Below, piece by piece: positions 15,552 to 23,131 of a stretch of DNA of 30,254 bases. The first letter of the stretch is position 1. Every line of letters begins with the position of its first letter. The stretch lies in contig JAMPFS010000036.1 of the NCBI GenBank assembly GCA_023664325.1, positions 1 through 30,254 of the forward strand. The letters run 5' to 3'. The position numbers and the translations under genes are program-made. This DNA is from Clostridium sp. (GTDB taxonomy: Bacteria; Bacillota; Clostridia; Lachnospirales; Lachnospiraceae). The notes beneath the pieces are model-generated. The model did no database searches. It saw only the letters and a list, made by a program, of their open reading frames with translations, and had not been told where the DNA came from.

Positions 15552-15944
15552 TTACACTCTTCTACGTTTTGGCGGACGACACCCATTATGCGGAACCGGT
15601 GTCACGTCACGAATACTTAATACCTCAAGACCTGCTGCCTGAAGTGCGCGAATTGCTGCCTCACGTCCAGAACCTGGTCCCTTCACCATAACGTCTACTT
15701 TCTTTAAACCGTGAATAAGAGCTGCCTTTGTTGCAGTCTCTGCCGCCATCTGCGCTGCATAAGGGGTTGACTTCTTAGAACCCTTGAATCCCAGCTCACC
15801 GGCACTTGCCCATGAAAGCGCATTGCCTTCATTATCGGTTAATGTAACAATTGTATTATTAAAAGATGACTGAATATGTGCCTGACCGTGCTCAACGTTC
15901 TTCTTAACACGCTTCTTTGTCACTTTCTTTGTAACTTTAGCCAT
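15552..15944 (-). CDS. rpsK: Small-subunit ribosomal protein S11
   Basis: S11 is on the 30S platform next to the mRNA exit. The 130-residue product is full length, with HIQSSFNNTIVTLTDNEGNALSWASAG near residue 22 and the C-terminal signature VKGPGSGREAAIRALQAAG ending in HNGCRPPKRRRV. AGGAGG precedes the ATG. It follows rpsM by 43 nt and precedes rpsD by 16 nt, the normal alpha-operon order. Confidence 0.98.
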   Translation of the reverse strand: MAKVTKKVTKKRVKKNVEHGQAHIQSSFNNTIVTLTDNEGNALSWASAGELGFKGSKKSTPYAAQMAAETATKAALIHGLKKVDVMVKGPGSGREAAIRALQAAGLEVLSIRDVTPVPHNGCRPPKRRRV

Positions 15945-15987
15945 TAAACTTAACCTCCTGATTAAATATAAATGAATCTTAATCTAA

Positions 15988-16356
15988 TTATTTCTTCTTG
16001 TTTGCTACGGTTCTCTTTGGACCCTTACGAGTTCTGGCGTTTGTCTTCGTTTTCTGACCACGAACTGGCAATCCTTTTCTATGACGGATGCCACGATAAC
16101 ATCCAATCTCCTGTAAACGCTTGATATTCATAGCAATCTCTCTGCGCAGGTCACCCTCTACCATCTGTGTTTCATTGATAATCTCGCTAATCCGCTTAAC
16201 CTCTTCGTCAGTTAAATCGCGAACACGAGTGTCAGGGTTAACATTTGCTTCTTTTAAAATGCGCTTTGAAGATGGAAGTCCAATACCATAAATATAAGTA
16301 AGACCAACCTCAACACGCTTTTCTCTTGGTAAATCTACACCTGAAATACGAGCCAT
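15988..16356 (-). CDS. rpsM: Small-subunit ribosomal protein S13
   Basis: S13 is in the 30S head, forms intersubunit bridges, and its basic tail contacts the P-site tRNA. The 122-residue product begins MARISGVDLPREKRVEVGLT, contains IYGIGLPSSKRIL, and ends in the basic segment around RGQKTKTNARTRKGPKR. The ATG at 16356 is used because GGAGGT lies about 10 nt upstream; an ATG at 16374 would translate through it. It opens the alpha block after an untranslated stretch of 322 nt. Confidence 0.98.
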   Translation of the reverse strand: MARISGVDLPREKRVEVGLTYIYGIGLPSSKRILKEANVNPDTRVRDLTDEEVKRISEIINETQMVEGDLRREIAMNIKRLQEIGCYRGIRHRKGLPVRGQKTKTNARTRKGPKRTVANKKK

Positions 16357-16678
16357 TGTGACTGTTACCTCCATAAAATAATTCTTATCTAATAATACCT
16401 GAAACTACTCACGTATCCGTATGTATGCTGCAAACGGGTGAAATGCATACGCTTTCCCTTCATCTGCCCCAAATTCTAAACCGGTACACATCAGCATATT
16501 GTGTCCAATGAATCTGGCAGCTATATAATTATGTTGCATAGGCTAATGACAACCTATACTACAGCCGCTTTCTAAATCATCTTCTATACCAATAATGATA
16601 ATATAGAAGGAACTTCACACTGGGAATACAGTGCTACTTTGGTTAATAAGCAAAACAGCAAGATGGGCTATCATCTCA
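16357..16678 (-). promoter_or_regulatory. Hairpin-rich 322-nt leader between rpmJ and rpsM
   Basis: This stretch has no convincing gene. It contains a perfect 8-bp inverted repeat, CTTCTATA/TATAGAAG (16581-16588 with 16602-16609). It also contains CACTG/CAGTG (16618-16622 with 16629-16633), ATAGG/CCTAT around 16538-16557, and GTATGC/GCATAC nearer rpsM. No clear terminator is present and no clean promoter was found. Its place directly ahead of rpsM-rpsK-rpsD-rpoA-rplQ matches where S4 regulates the alpha operon in E. coli, but no E. coli-like pseudoknot can be claimed. Confidence 0.45.
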
Positions 16679-16792
16679 TTATCCCTGTCTCTGCTTATGT
16701 TTAGGATTCTCACAGATTACCCGGATACTACCTTTTCTTTTAATGATTTTGCACTTGTCGCAAATTGGTTTAACAGATGCTCTAACCTTCAT
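16679..16792 (-). CDS. rpmJ: Large-subunit ribosomal protein L36, zinc form
   Basis: L36 is the smallest 50S protein and binds 23S rRNA through a zinc ribbon. The 37-residue product begins MKVRASVKPICDKCKIIKRK and has the ligand set Cys11, Cys14, Cys27 and His32, so it is the zinc-dependent form. The ATG at 16792 has AAGGAG upstream. A longer in-frame reading from 16921 has no resemblance to L36 before this Met and is rejected. The gene is isolated by long spacers on both sides (237 nt after infA, 322 nt before rpsM). Confidence 0.97.
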   Translation of the reverse strand: MKVRASVKPICDKCKIIKRKGSIRVICENPKHKQRQG

Positions 16793-16884
16793 TAAAATCT
16801 CTCTCCTTTCAAAACGGTCTCGACCAGACGCTAAACACCTACATACACAGCCTTCTTCCGGCTCACACGCTAGGCATTCAGCCA

Positions 16885-16900
16885 GCGCCAGATCTGGCGC
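16885..16900. other. GC-rich perfect palindrome in the infA-rpmJ spacer
   Basis: GCGCCAGATCTGGCGC is a 16-bp perfect palindrome that can fold as a 6-bp stem with a GATC loop. It lies in the predicted leader between the internal promoter and rpmJ. It has no T tract, so it may be a regulator site or an RNA stem. Confidence 0.5.
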
Positions 16901-16962
16901 ATACAGGAAAACAATGCGCAATTATGCCCACTTTCCCTGTAAAAAGTCCGCTACGAATAATT

Positions 16963-16991
16963 ATTCTAACATCTTCGCCTACTGATTGCAA
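16963..16991 (-). promoter_or_regulatory. Internal promoter ahead of rpmJ and the alpha genes
   Basis: The minus strand shows TTGCAA (plus 16986-16991), a 17-nt spacer and TGTTAGAAT, an extended -10 (plus 16963-16968). The -35 hexamer is the same as that of the rpsJ promoter. Transcription would start about 165 nt before rpmJ and supply rpmJ-rpsM-rpsK-rpsD-rpoA-rplQ independently. Confidence 0.6.
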
Positions 16992-17029
16992 GCAATTTTT
17001 TCTTTAATTTGTAAGTTTTTCCTTAAAAA

Positions 17030-17248
17030 TTACTTCTCTCTCCACTTAATTCTTCCCTTTGTCAAATCATATGGAGATAACTCCAGCGTCACCTTGTCTC
17101 CCGGTAAAATTTTAATATAATTCATACGGAGCTTGCCGCTGATGTGCGCCAATACCTCATGTCCATTCTCTAATTCTACCTTAAACATTGCATTCGGTAA
17201 TTTTTCTACTACTGTTCCTTCAATTTCGATTACATCTGCCTTTGACAT
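17030..17248 (-). CDS. infA: Translation initiation factor IF-1
   Basis: IF-1 binds the 30S A site during initiation. The 72-residue product is a complete single OB-fold protein (IEGTVVEKLPNAMFKVELEN, then GHEVLAHISGKLRMNYIKILPGD, ending in KGRIKWREK). AGGAGG precedes the ATG at 17248. It follows map by 33 nt. Many clostridial operons carry a small KOW-domain gene between map and infA; none fits here. After infA comes a 237-nt spacer with a likely internal promoter. Confidence 0.98.
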   Translation of the reverse strand: MSKADVIEIEGTVVEKLPNAMFKVELENGHEVLAHISGKLRMNYIKILPGDKVTLELSPYDLTKGRIKWREK

Positions 17249-17281
17249 ATAAAATCCTCCTGGTTCAATCCTCTTTCTTTT

Positions 17282-18049
17282 CTACAATGCGATTCCCGGA
17301 GCGGTTGAAAGAATCTCCGGTTCTCCCTCTGTGATCAAAATAGTATTTTCATAATGCGCTGACGGAAGTCCATCCTCCGTTACTACAGTCCAATCATCTT
17401 CGAGCCAGTATACTTCATACTCACCCAGATTAATCATGGGCTCTACCGCAATCGTCATACCAGGGCGAAGCTTTGCTCCCCTGCGTGGCGTGACAAAATT
17501 TGGAACCTCAGGATCCTCATGCAGTTTTGACCCCACTCCATGCCCAATCAAATCCCGGACAACAGAATAACCATGTGACTCTGCATACTCCTGCACTGCT
17601 CTTCCAATATCTCTCACATGATTGCCCGGAATCGCTTGCTTGATTCCCTCAAAAAAACACTCTCTCGTAACCTTTACAAGTTCCCTTACCTCATCTGATA
17701 CCGCCGGCATAATCAGGGTTCTCGCAGCATCCGAATGATACCCCTTATAAATTACGCCTGCATCTAAACTTACAATATCATCCTCCTGAATAATGCGGTG
17801 CTTATCAGGAATTCCATGCACCACCTCTTCATTAACGGAAACACAGATAGATGCCGGATATCCATTATAATTAAGAAACGAAGGGATACAGTCATAGCTT
17901 CTGATAATCTCTTCACCTATACGGTCTACATCCAATGTAGACATTCCCGGTTTCACACGCTTTGCCAGCTCATCATGCGTGATGGCGAGAATCCTTCCCG
18001 CCTCACGCATAAGTTCAATTTCTGTACTTGATTTAACCGAAACTGCCAT
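17282..18049 (-). CDS. map: Type I methionine aminopeptidase
   Basis: It removes the initiator Met from nascent proteins using a two-metal centre. The 255-residue product has all metal ligands: Asp96 (SLDAGV), Asp107 (YHSDAART), His170 (GHGVG), Glu203 (AVEPMI) and Glu234 (HYENTI). His79 in EEVVHGIP is also conserved. There is no N-terminal SEC-C zinc extension. It starts 2 nt after the adk stop, so the two are translationally coupled, and infA follows. Confidence 0.98.
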   Translation of the reverse strand: MAVSVKSSTEIELMREAGRILAITHDELAKRVKPGMSTLDVDRIGEEIIRSYDCIPSFLNYNGYPASICVSVNEEVVHGIPDKHRIIQEDDIVSLDAGVIYKGYHSDAARTLIMPAVSDEVRELVKVTRECFFEGIKQAIPGNHVRDIGRAVQEYAESHGYSVVRDLIGHGVGSKLHEDPEVPNFVTPRRGAKLRPGMTIAVEPMINLGEYEVYWLEDDWTVVTEDGLPSAHYENTILITEGEPEILSTAPGIAL

Positions 18050-18051
18050 TT

Positions 18052-18696
18052 TTATTCACCCAAAATCTTAACAATTGCGTCAAATACATCTTTCATGTCA
18101 ACCGTTCCATCTACCTCGGCAATAATGCCTTTGTTTGTATAGTAATCAATCAAAGGCTGTGTCTGCTCATGATATACGGAAAGTCTGTTCTTAACAGTCT
18201 CCGGCTTATCATCATCACGGATAATCAATTCGCCGCCGCAAGTATCACATTTACCTTCTACCTTTGTTGGGCTGTACACTATGTGATAAGTGGCTCCACA
18301 GCCTACACAGGCACGTCTCCCACCCATTCTATTAATGATGTTTTCATCCGGAACTTCCACATTAATCGCATAATCCACATTCTCACCGATTGCAGAAAGC
18401 GCCTTGTCAAGTGCCTCTGCCTGTGGAATCGTTCTTGGGAATCCATCTAATACATATCCCTTCTCACAATCCGGCTCTTTAAAACGGTCAATCACAAGAT
18501 CTACTACCAATTCATCCGGTACAAGCAGACCCTTATCCATATACTCCTTTGCTTTTGCGCCAAGTTCAGTGCCATTTTTAATATTCGCACGGAAAATATC
18601 GCCTGTTGAAATATGTGGAATTCCATACTTTGCGGCAATCATCTTTGCCTGTGTACCTTTTCCTGCTCCAGGTGCGCCTAACATAATAATCTTCAT
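18052..18696 (-). CDS. adk: Adenylate kinase with a zinc lid
   Basis: Adk catalyses ATP + AMP to 2 ADP. The 214-residue protein has the P-loop GAPGAGKGT (residues 7-15), the AMP-binding TGDIFR and DGFPRT motifs, and a LID domain with Cys130, Cys133, Cys150 and Cys153 in CxxC...CxxC form, typical of Gram-positive zinc-binding enzymes. The ATG at 18696 follows AGGAGG by 7 nt and begins the expected MKIIMLGAPG; the upstream start at 18720 is rejected. It is separated from secY by a structured 164-nt spacer and abuts map. Confidence 0.98.
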   Translation of the reverse strand: MKIIMLGAPGAGKGTQAKMIAAKYGIPHISTGDIFRANIKNGTELGAKAKEYMDKGLLVPDELVVDLVIDRFKEPDCEKGYVLDGFPRTIPQAEALDKALSAIGENVDYAINVEVPDENIINRMGGRRACVGCGATYHIVYSPTKVEGKCDTCGGELIIRDDDKPETVKNRLSVYHEQTQPLIDYYTNKGIIAEVDGTVDMKDVFDAIVKILGE

Positions 18697-18860
18697 ACCT
18701 TTTCCTCCTATATTGAACACTTAATGAGCAGCTTTGCCATGAGCAGCTTTGCTGCGAATTTAGTGTGAAAATACACTTGACCACTTAGCGGTCATTGTAA
18801 ACCACTGAAACCGCAGGGCTACAGCATACTGTTTTCCTACGGTTTTTGTGCATTTTATAA
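18697..18860. repeat. secY-adk spacer with tandem duplication and hairpins
   Basis: ATGAGCAGCTTTGC occurs twice, 15 bp apart (18724-18737 and 18739-18752). Hairpins are GCAGC/GCTGC (18743-18747 with 18751-18755), AGTGT/ACACT (18762-18766 with 18773-18777), TGACC/GGTCA (18778-18782 with 18790-18794) and AAACCG/CGGTTT (18808-18813 with 18840-18845). The element ACTTAATGAG...CGAATTTAGT (18719-18764) recurs in related form, in the opposite orientation, in the rpsH-rplF spacer. There is no gene here and no clear promoter. Confidence 0.6.
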
Positions 18861-20174
18861 TTAGTCATTCAGGAATCCTGAATAATTGCGAACCAGCATT
18901 TGGGATTCTAACTGCTTCATTGTCTCCAGAATAACTCCTACAATGATAATCAGGGAAGTTCCACCAAAGGATACATCAGCCTTAAACATACCATTGAAGA
19001 AAATCGGAATCAATGCAACAATCAGCAATCCAACTACACCTATTAATACAATGTAATTCAAAATTTTATTCAGGTAATCCTGTGTCGGCTTGCCAGGACG
19101 AATACCCGGTACAAAACCACCACTCTTCTTCATATTATTTGCAACCTCCATTGGATTGAAGGTAATAGATGTATAAAAATATGCAAAAATAATATTCAAA
19201 AGTATATATATAATAAGTCCCACGGAAGCCCACGGATACTCCGGGTTAAACCAGTAGTTCTGGTTAAGCCCCTGTAAAATCTTCTGCCATGCCGTTCCTG
19301 CCTGTATATTAAACAAATTAATAATAATAGACGGTACTGACAAAAGAGATGCAGCAAAGATAACCGGAATCACGCCTGCGGTGTTTACCTTAAGCGGAAG
19401 GTAACTAGCCTGAGAACCAGCCATTCTTCTTCCCTGCATTTTCTTAGAATACTGTACCGGAATACGTCTTTCCGCATCCTGCAACAAAATAACTAAGATA
19501 GTTGTTCCAATCACAACTGCTAAAATTACAACCACTGCAATTACTGCCTGAACCATATCCTTTCCCTTTATAAACATTTCATAAAGGTTTGCAAAATCAG
19601 AAGGCATACGGGATACGATATTGATTAACAGGATAATGGAAATACCGTTTCCGATACCCTTATCCGAAATTCGTTCACCCAGCCACATGATAATACAACT
19701 GCCCGTTGTCAGTGTTACAATAATTGTAAAAATGGTGAGAAAATTTGTTTCCCCAAGCGCACCCTGTCTTGAAAATCCAAGTGCCAGACCGGAACTTTCC
19801 AAAACGGCAAGACCAATTGATACATATCTTGTAATCTTTTGGATTTTATTTCTACCGTCTTCACCATCCCGGTGCATTTCCTCTAATGCCGGAATTGCAA
19901 TCGTTAAAAGCTGCATAATAATGGATGCAGTAATGTAAGGTGTTACACTCAACGCAAATACCGACATGGACAAAAAGGATCCGCCTGTAAAAGAATCTAT
20001 GAAGCTGTAAGAGTTTCCCACAACACTCTGCAAATATTCCTGTACCTGGGAAACGTCAATTCCCGGAATCGGCAACTGACATCCCAGACGCACAACAACT
20101 AAAATCCAAAATGTGTAAAATATTCTCTTACGTAACTGCTCAATCTTAAACGCATTTACTAAGGTTTTGAACAT
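18861..20174 (-). CDS. secY: Preprotein translocase channel subunit SecY
   Basis: SecY forms the membrane channel for secreted and membrane proteins with SecE and SecG. The 437-residue protein has about ten hydrophobic segments and family signatures. These include the N-terminal IPGIDVSQV region, the ITASIIMQLLTIAIP segment near residue 80, GIGNGISIILLINIVSRMP near 173, and the cytoplasmic loop RRIPVQYSKKMQGRRMAG near 236 that docks the ribosome and SecA. Length is normal. It begins 1 nt after the rplO stop, so the two are translationally coupled. A long hairpin-rich spacer follows. Confidence 0.98.
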   Translation of the reverse strand: MFKTLVNAFKIEQLRKRIFYTFWILVVVRLGCQLPIPGIDVSQVQEYLQSVVGNSYSFIDSFTGGSFLSMSVFALSVTPYITASIIMQLLTIAIPALEEMHRDGEDGRNKIQKITRYVSIGLAVLESSGLALGFSRQGALGETNFLTIFTIIVTLTTGSCIIMWLGERISDKGIGNGISIILLINIVSRMPSDFANLYEMFIKGKDMVQAVIAVVVILAVVIGTTILVILLQDAERRIPVQYSKKMQGRRMAGSQASYLPLKVNTAGVIPVIFAASLLSVPSIIINLFNIQAGTAWQKILQGLNQNYWFNPEYPWASVGLIIYILLNIIFAYFYTSITFNPMEVANNMKKSGGFVPGIRPGKPTQDYLNKILNYIVLIGVVGLLIVALIPIFFNGMFKADVSFGGTSLIIIVGVILETMKQLESQMLVRNYSGFLND

Positions 20175-20175
20175 A

Positions 20176-20616
20176 TTACATCACCTCTGCTTTTCCACCA
20201 AGAGCCTCGATTTTTTCTACTGCTGAAGCACTGAATGCATTTACTTTAACGGTAAGCTTCTTTGTCAGTTCACCATTTCCCAAAATCTTAACGCCGTCCT
20301 TAGGATTGCTGACGATGCCTGCACCAATCAAGGTTTCAACGGTTACTTCGGAACCCTCATCAAATGCATTTAATGCAGACACGTTAATTGCAATAATTTC
20401 CTTTGAACTGGGACAGGTAAACCCTCTCTTGGGAAGTCTTCTATATAACGGCATCTGACCACCTTCAAAACCGGGTCTGGTTGCCCCTGAACGAGCCTTC
20501 TGTCCTTTATGCCCTTTACCTGCAGTCTTACCGTTTCCTGAACCATGGCCACGGCCTTTTCTGAAATTATCACTATGCTTGGAACCATCTGCCGGCTTTA
20601 ATGTCGATAAATTCAT
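20176..20616 (-). CDS. rplO: Large-subunit ribosomal protein L15
   Basis: L15 is a late-assembly 50S protein. The 146-residue product begins MNLSTLKPADGSKHSDNFRK. It has the glycine-rich GRGHGSGNGKTAGKGHKGQK segment near residue 22, followed by RPGFEGGQMPLYRRLPKRGF. The C-terminal half is globular (TVKVNAFSASAVEKIEALGG). It lies between rpmD (28-nt gap) and secY (1-nt gap). Confidence 0.98.
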   Translation of the reverse strand: MNLSTLKPADGSKHSDNFRKGRGHGSGNGKTAGKGHKGQKARSGATRPGFEGGQMPLYRRLPKRGFTCPSSKEIIAINVSALNAFDEGSEVTVETLIGAGIVSNPKDGVKILGNGELTKKLTVKVNAFSASAVEKIEALGGKAEVM

Positions 20617-20644
20617 TTATGCGCACCTCCTTATCTCGATATCA

Positions 20645-20827
20645 TTAAATTTCTTCTACCTTTACTAAATGTCTGACCTGGTCGGTCATTCCCTTTGTAG
20701 CAGCATTATTCGGAAGCTCCACTGTCTTGTTCAGCTTTCTAAGACCTAATGCTTCCAATGTTCTTTTATGCTTTGGGATTGCTCCAATAGGAGACTTTAC
20801 TAAAGTAACTTTTACTCTGTCTGCCAT
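20645..20827 (-). CDS. rpmD: Large-subunit ribosomal protein L30
   Basis: L30 is a small 50S protein present in most but not all bacteria. The 60-residue product has the conserved core VKVTLVKSPIGAIPKHKRTL and LGLRKLNKTVELPNN, and ends with the usual VRHLVKVEEI. It starts 13 nt after rpsE. Confidence 0.97.
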   Translation of the reverse strand: MADRVKVTLVKSPIGAIPKHKRTLEALGLRKLNKTVELPNNAATKGMTDQVRHLVKVEEI

Positions 20828-20840
20828 TTTTCAATCCTCC

Positions 20841-21350
20841 TTAACCTAAAATCTCTTCAACAGATTTTCCGCGAAGCCTTGCAACCTCTTCAGGAGTCTT
20901 TAAGTTTGAAAGTCCGTTGATTGTAGCCAGCACTACGTTCTGCTTATTATTTGAACCTAAAGACTTGGTACGGATATTCTTGTATCCTGCTAACTCAAGC
21001 ACAGAACGTGCCGGACCGCCTGCGATGATACCGGTACCTTCCGGAGACGCCTTTAACAGAACAGATGCACTGCCAAATTTTCCTGTCCAGTCATGAGGAA
21101 TACTTCCGTTATCGTTAATCGGAACCTCTACTAAACTCTTGATTGCATCCTCTTTGCCCTTACGAATTGCTTCCGGAATTTCGGCTGCTTTACCGATTCC
21201 GGCGCCTACATGACCATTCTTGTCACCTACAACTACAAGAGCAGCAAATCTCATATTACGTCCACCTTTAACAACCTTGGTTACACGCTTGATGTTAACA
21301 ACTTTTTCTTCTAATTCTAACTGACTAGCATCAATAATTGTATGCTTCAT
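20841..21350 (-). CDS. rpsE: Small-subunit ribosomal protein S5
   Basis: S5 shapes the mRNA entry site and affects decoding fidelity. The 169-residue product has the N-terminal double-stranded RNA-binding-like domain (KVVNIKRVTKVVKGGRNMRF, FAALVVVGDKNGHVGAGIGKA) and the C-terminal GTGIIAGGPARSVLELAG motif. It lies between rplR (18-nt gap) and rpmD. No spectinomycin-resistance change can be asserted by eye. Confidence 0.98.
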   Translation of the reverse strand: MKHTIIDASQLELEEKVVNIKRVTKVVKGGRNMRFAALVVVGDKNGHVGAGIGKAAEIPEAIRKGKEDAIKSLVEVPINDNGSIPHDWTGKFGSASVLLKASPEGTGIIAGGPARSVLELAGYKNIRTKSLGSNNKQNVVLATINGLSNLKTPEEVARLRGKSVEEILG

Positions 21351-21368
21351 AAATTGTTTTCCTCCTTA

Positions 21369-21737
21369 TTAGAATTCGAGACCAGCTTCTCTTGCTGCAT
21401 CTGCTAATGCTTTTACCTTACCCTGATATATAAATCCGCCTCTGTCAAAGACAACTGTTGTAATTCCCTTATCCAATGCTCTCTTTGCAATTACCTTACC
21501 TAAGTAAGCTGCCGCATCGACATTATTTGTCTTTTCCAATTCTGCCTTAACTTCCTTTTGAACGGTTGAAGCTGACACTAAAGTATTACCAACTGTATCA
21601 TCAATAATTTGAGCGTACATATGATTATTACTTCTGAATACAGCTAAACGTGGTCTCTCAGCAGTCCCACTAAAGCGGTTACGGATTCTTAAATGCTTTT
21701 TCGCACGAACCTTACTTCTTGACTCTTTGTTAATCAT
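21369..21737 (-). CDS. rplR: Large-subunit ribosomal protein L18
   Basis: L18 binds 5S rRNA together with L5. The 122-residue product shows the basic N-terminus with HLRIRNRFSGTAERPRLAVF, the SNNHMYAQIIDD segment, and the C-terminal VVFDRGGFIYQGKVKALADAAREAGL. Length is normal. It starts 18 nt after rplF and is followed by rpsE. Confidence 0.98.
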   Translation of the reverse strand: MINKESRSKVRAKKHLRIRNRFSGTAERPRLAVFRSNNHMYAQIIDDTVGNTLVSASTVQKEVKAELEKTNNVDAAAYLGKVIAKRALDKGITTVVFDRGGFIYQGKVKALADAAREAGLEF

Positions 21738-21755
21738 CCTATCTCACTCCTTTAA

Positions 21756-22295
21756 TTATTTCTTACCAGTCTTACCAACTTTACGTCTAATCACTTCATC
21801 AGCATACTTAATACCTTTACCCTTATAAGGCTCCGGTGCTCTCTTCTCTCTGATTTCAGCGGCATATTGGCCAACCTTTTCTTTATCAATCCCTGAAACA
21901 GTAATGGTGTTACCGTCTACCTTAGACTCTAATCCTTCCGGGTCCTCCATCTCTACCGGATGAGAGTAGCCCAGGTTAAGCACTAATTTCTTTCCCTGCT
22001 TTGCCGCTCTGTAGCCGACACCATTTACCTCTAATACTTTTGTATAACCATCGGTTACACCGATTACCATATTGTTAATCAGAGTTCTGGTCAGACCATG
22101 TAATGACTTCATTTTCTTTAAATCATTTGGTCTTGTAACGATAACCTGATCTCCGTCAAGCTTAATGTCCATTTCCGCCGGTAATACTCTGCTAAGTGTA
22201 CCCTTTGGTCCTTTTACAGTCACTTGATTATTTTCTGCAATATCAACAGTTACGCCTGCTGGTACAGCGATAGGCATTCTTCCGATACGTGACAT
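21756..22295 (-). CDS. rplF: Large-subunit ribosomal protein L6
   Basis: L6 sits near the factor-binding centre of the 50S subunit. The 179-residue product has two tandem RRM-like halves, starts MSRIGRMPIAVPAGV, and ends with the signature PEPYKGKGIKYADEVIRRK followed by GKTGKK. AAGGAGG precedes the ATG. Unusually for this array, a 216-nt spacer separates it from rpsH, and a 7-bp hairpin lies just upstream of its ribosome-binding site. Confidence 0.98.
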   Translation of the reverse strand: MSRIGRMPIAVPAGVTVDIAENNQVTVKGPKGTLSRVLPAEMDIKLDGDQVIVTRPNDLKKMKSLHGLTRTLINNMVIGVTDGYTKVLEVNGVGYRAAKQGKKLVLNLGYSHPVEMEDPEGLESKVDGNTITVSGIDKEKVGQYAAEIREKRAPEPYKGKGIKYADEVIRRKVGKTGKK

Positions 22296-22511
22296 GCCGT
22301 TACCTCCTTAAATTCTCTAAAACCGATTACGGTTTTGTTATTCGTTTATCAAACTTTGTTTCTATACTTTGTATAATAATTTATAATAATCTACAGCATC
22401 CGCTCTACTAAATTCGAACATCGCTTTGCTCGTTCTCATTAAGTATCCGGATGGGCTTTCGCACTAACCTCAAACTGCGCCTTTGGCTTGTTTTCGCTAA
22501 GTGCTCAATGC
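22296..22511. repeat. rpsH-rplF spacer with hairpin and repeat element
   Basis: AAAACCG/CGGTTTT (22319-22325 with 22330-22336, 4-nt loop) forms a hairpin right before the rplF ribosome-binding site. Minus-strand ACTTAATGAG...CGAATTTAGT (plus 22407-22444) matches, at both ends, the element in the secY-adk spacer. The word CGCTAAGTG (near 22495) also recurs there. A span of about 35 nt from 22469 to 22504 has GCACT and AGTGC arms. There is no gene in this stretch. Confidence 0.55.
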
Positions 22512-22913
22512 CTACCAGACAAAGGCCAGTACTTCGCCGCCAACCTGCTGTGCACGAGCCTGCTTGTCAGTCAGCACACCCTTGTTTGTCGAAATGATGG
22601 CAACGCCTAAACCGCCTAATACCTTAGGAAGTTCATCCTTGCCGGCATAAACCCGAAGACCCGGTTTAGAAATTCTCTTGATACCGGTAATAATCTTCTC
22701 ATTCTTATCCTTACCGTACTTTAAGGTAATACGGATAGTCTTAAATTTACCTTCTTCAATTATATCAACAGCCTTGACATAACCCTCTTCCAAAAGAATG
22801 TTAGCGATTGCTTCCTTCATCTTTGAAGCAGGAACATCAACTGTATCATGTTTAGCAGTATTCGCATTGCGAATTCTAGTAAGCATATCTGCGATTGGAT
22901 CTGTCATTGTCAT
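22512..22913 (-). CDS. rpsH: Small-subunit ribosomal protein S8
   Basis: S8 is a primary 16S rRNA-binding protein and often a feedback regulator of the spc operon. The 133-residue product begins MTMTDPIADMLTRIRNANTA and has the C-terminal signature STNKGVLTDKQARAQQVGGEVLAFVW. The first ATG (22913) matches family N-termini, but it lies only 3 nt after GGAGG. The second ATG (22907) is better spaced, so either may be used. It follows rpsZ after 18 nt. Confidence 0.97.
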   Translation of the reverse strand: MTMTDPIADMLTRIRNANTAKHDTVDVPASKMKEAIANILLEEGYVKAVDIIEEGKFKTIRITLKYGKDKNEKIITGIKRISKPGLRVYAGKDELPKVLGGLGVAIISTNKGVLTDKQARAQQVGGEVLAFVW

Positions 22914-22931
22914 TTACCTCCTTCAAAAATT

Positions 22932-23117
22932 CTACCAGCTTGCTTTCTTTACGCCAGGGATTTCACCCTTATAAGCCAACTCACGGAAGCAGATTCTGCA
23001 GATTCCGTATTTTCTTAACACTGAATGTGGACGTCCACAAACTTTACAACGAGTATATTCTCTTGTCGAGAATTTCTGTTTGCGCTGTTGTTTAACAACC
23101 ATTGCTTTCTTAGCCAT
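22932..23117 (-). CDS. rpsZ: Small-subunit ribosomal protein S14, zinc type
   Basis: S14 assembles into the 30S head. The 61-residue length and the CxxC pairs (Cys24/Cys27 in CKVC, Cys40/Cys43 in CRIC) identify the short zinc-binding type, as in most Firmicutes operons. The core RPHSVLRKYGICRICFRELA is standard. It lies between rplE (14-nt gap) and rpsH. Confidence 0.98.
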   Translation of the reverse strand: MAKKAMVVKQQRKQKFSTREYTRCKVCGRPHSVLRKYGICRICFRELAYKGEIPGVKKASW

Positions 23118-23131
23118 GAATCTTCCTCCTA

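Noticed and set aside
16793..16921. N-terminal extension of rpmJ (43 residues in frame)
   Set aside because: It has no L36 similarity, spans the GCGCCAGATCTGGCGC palindrome, and ignores the strong ribosome-binding site before 16792.
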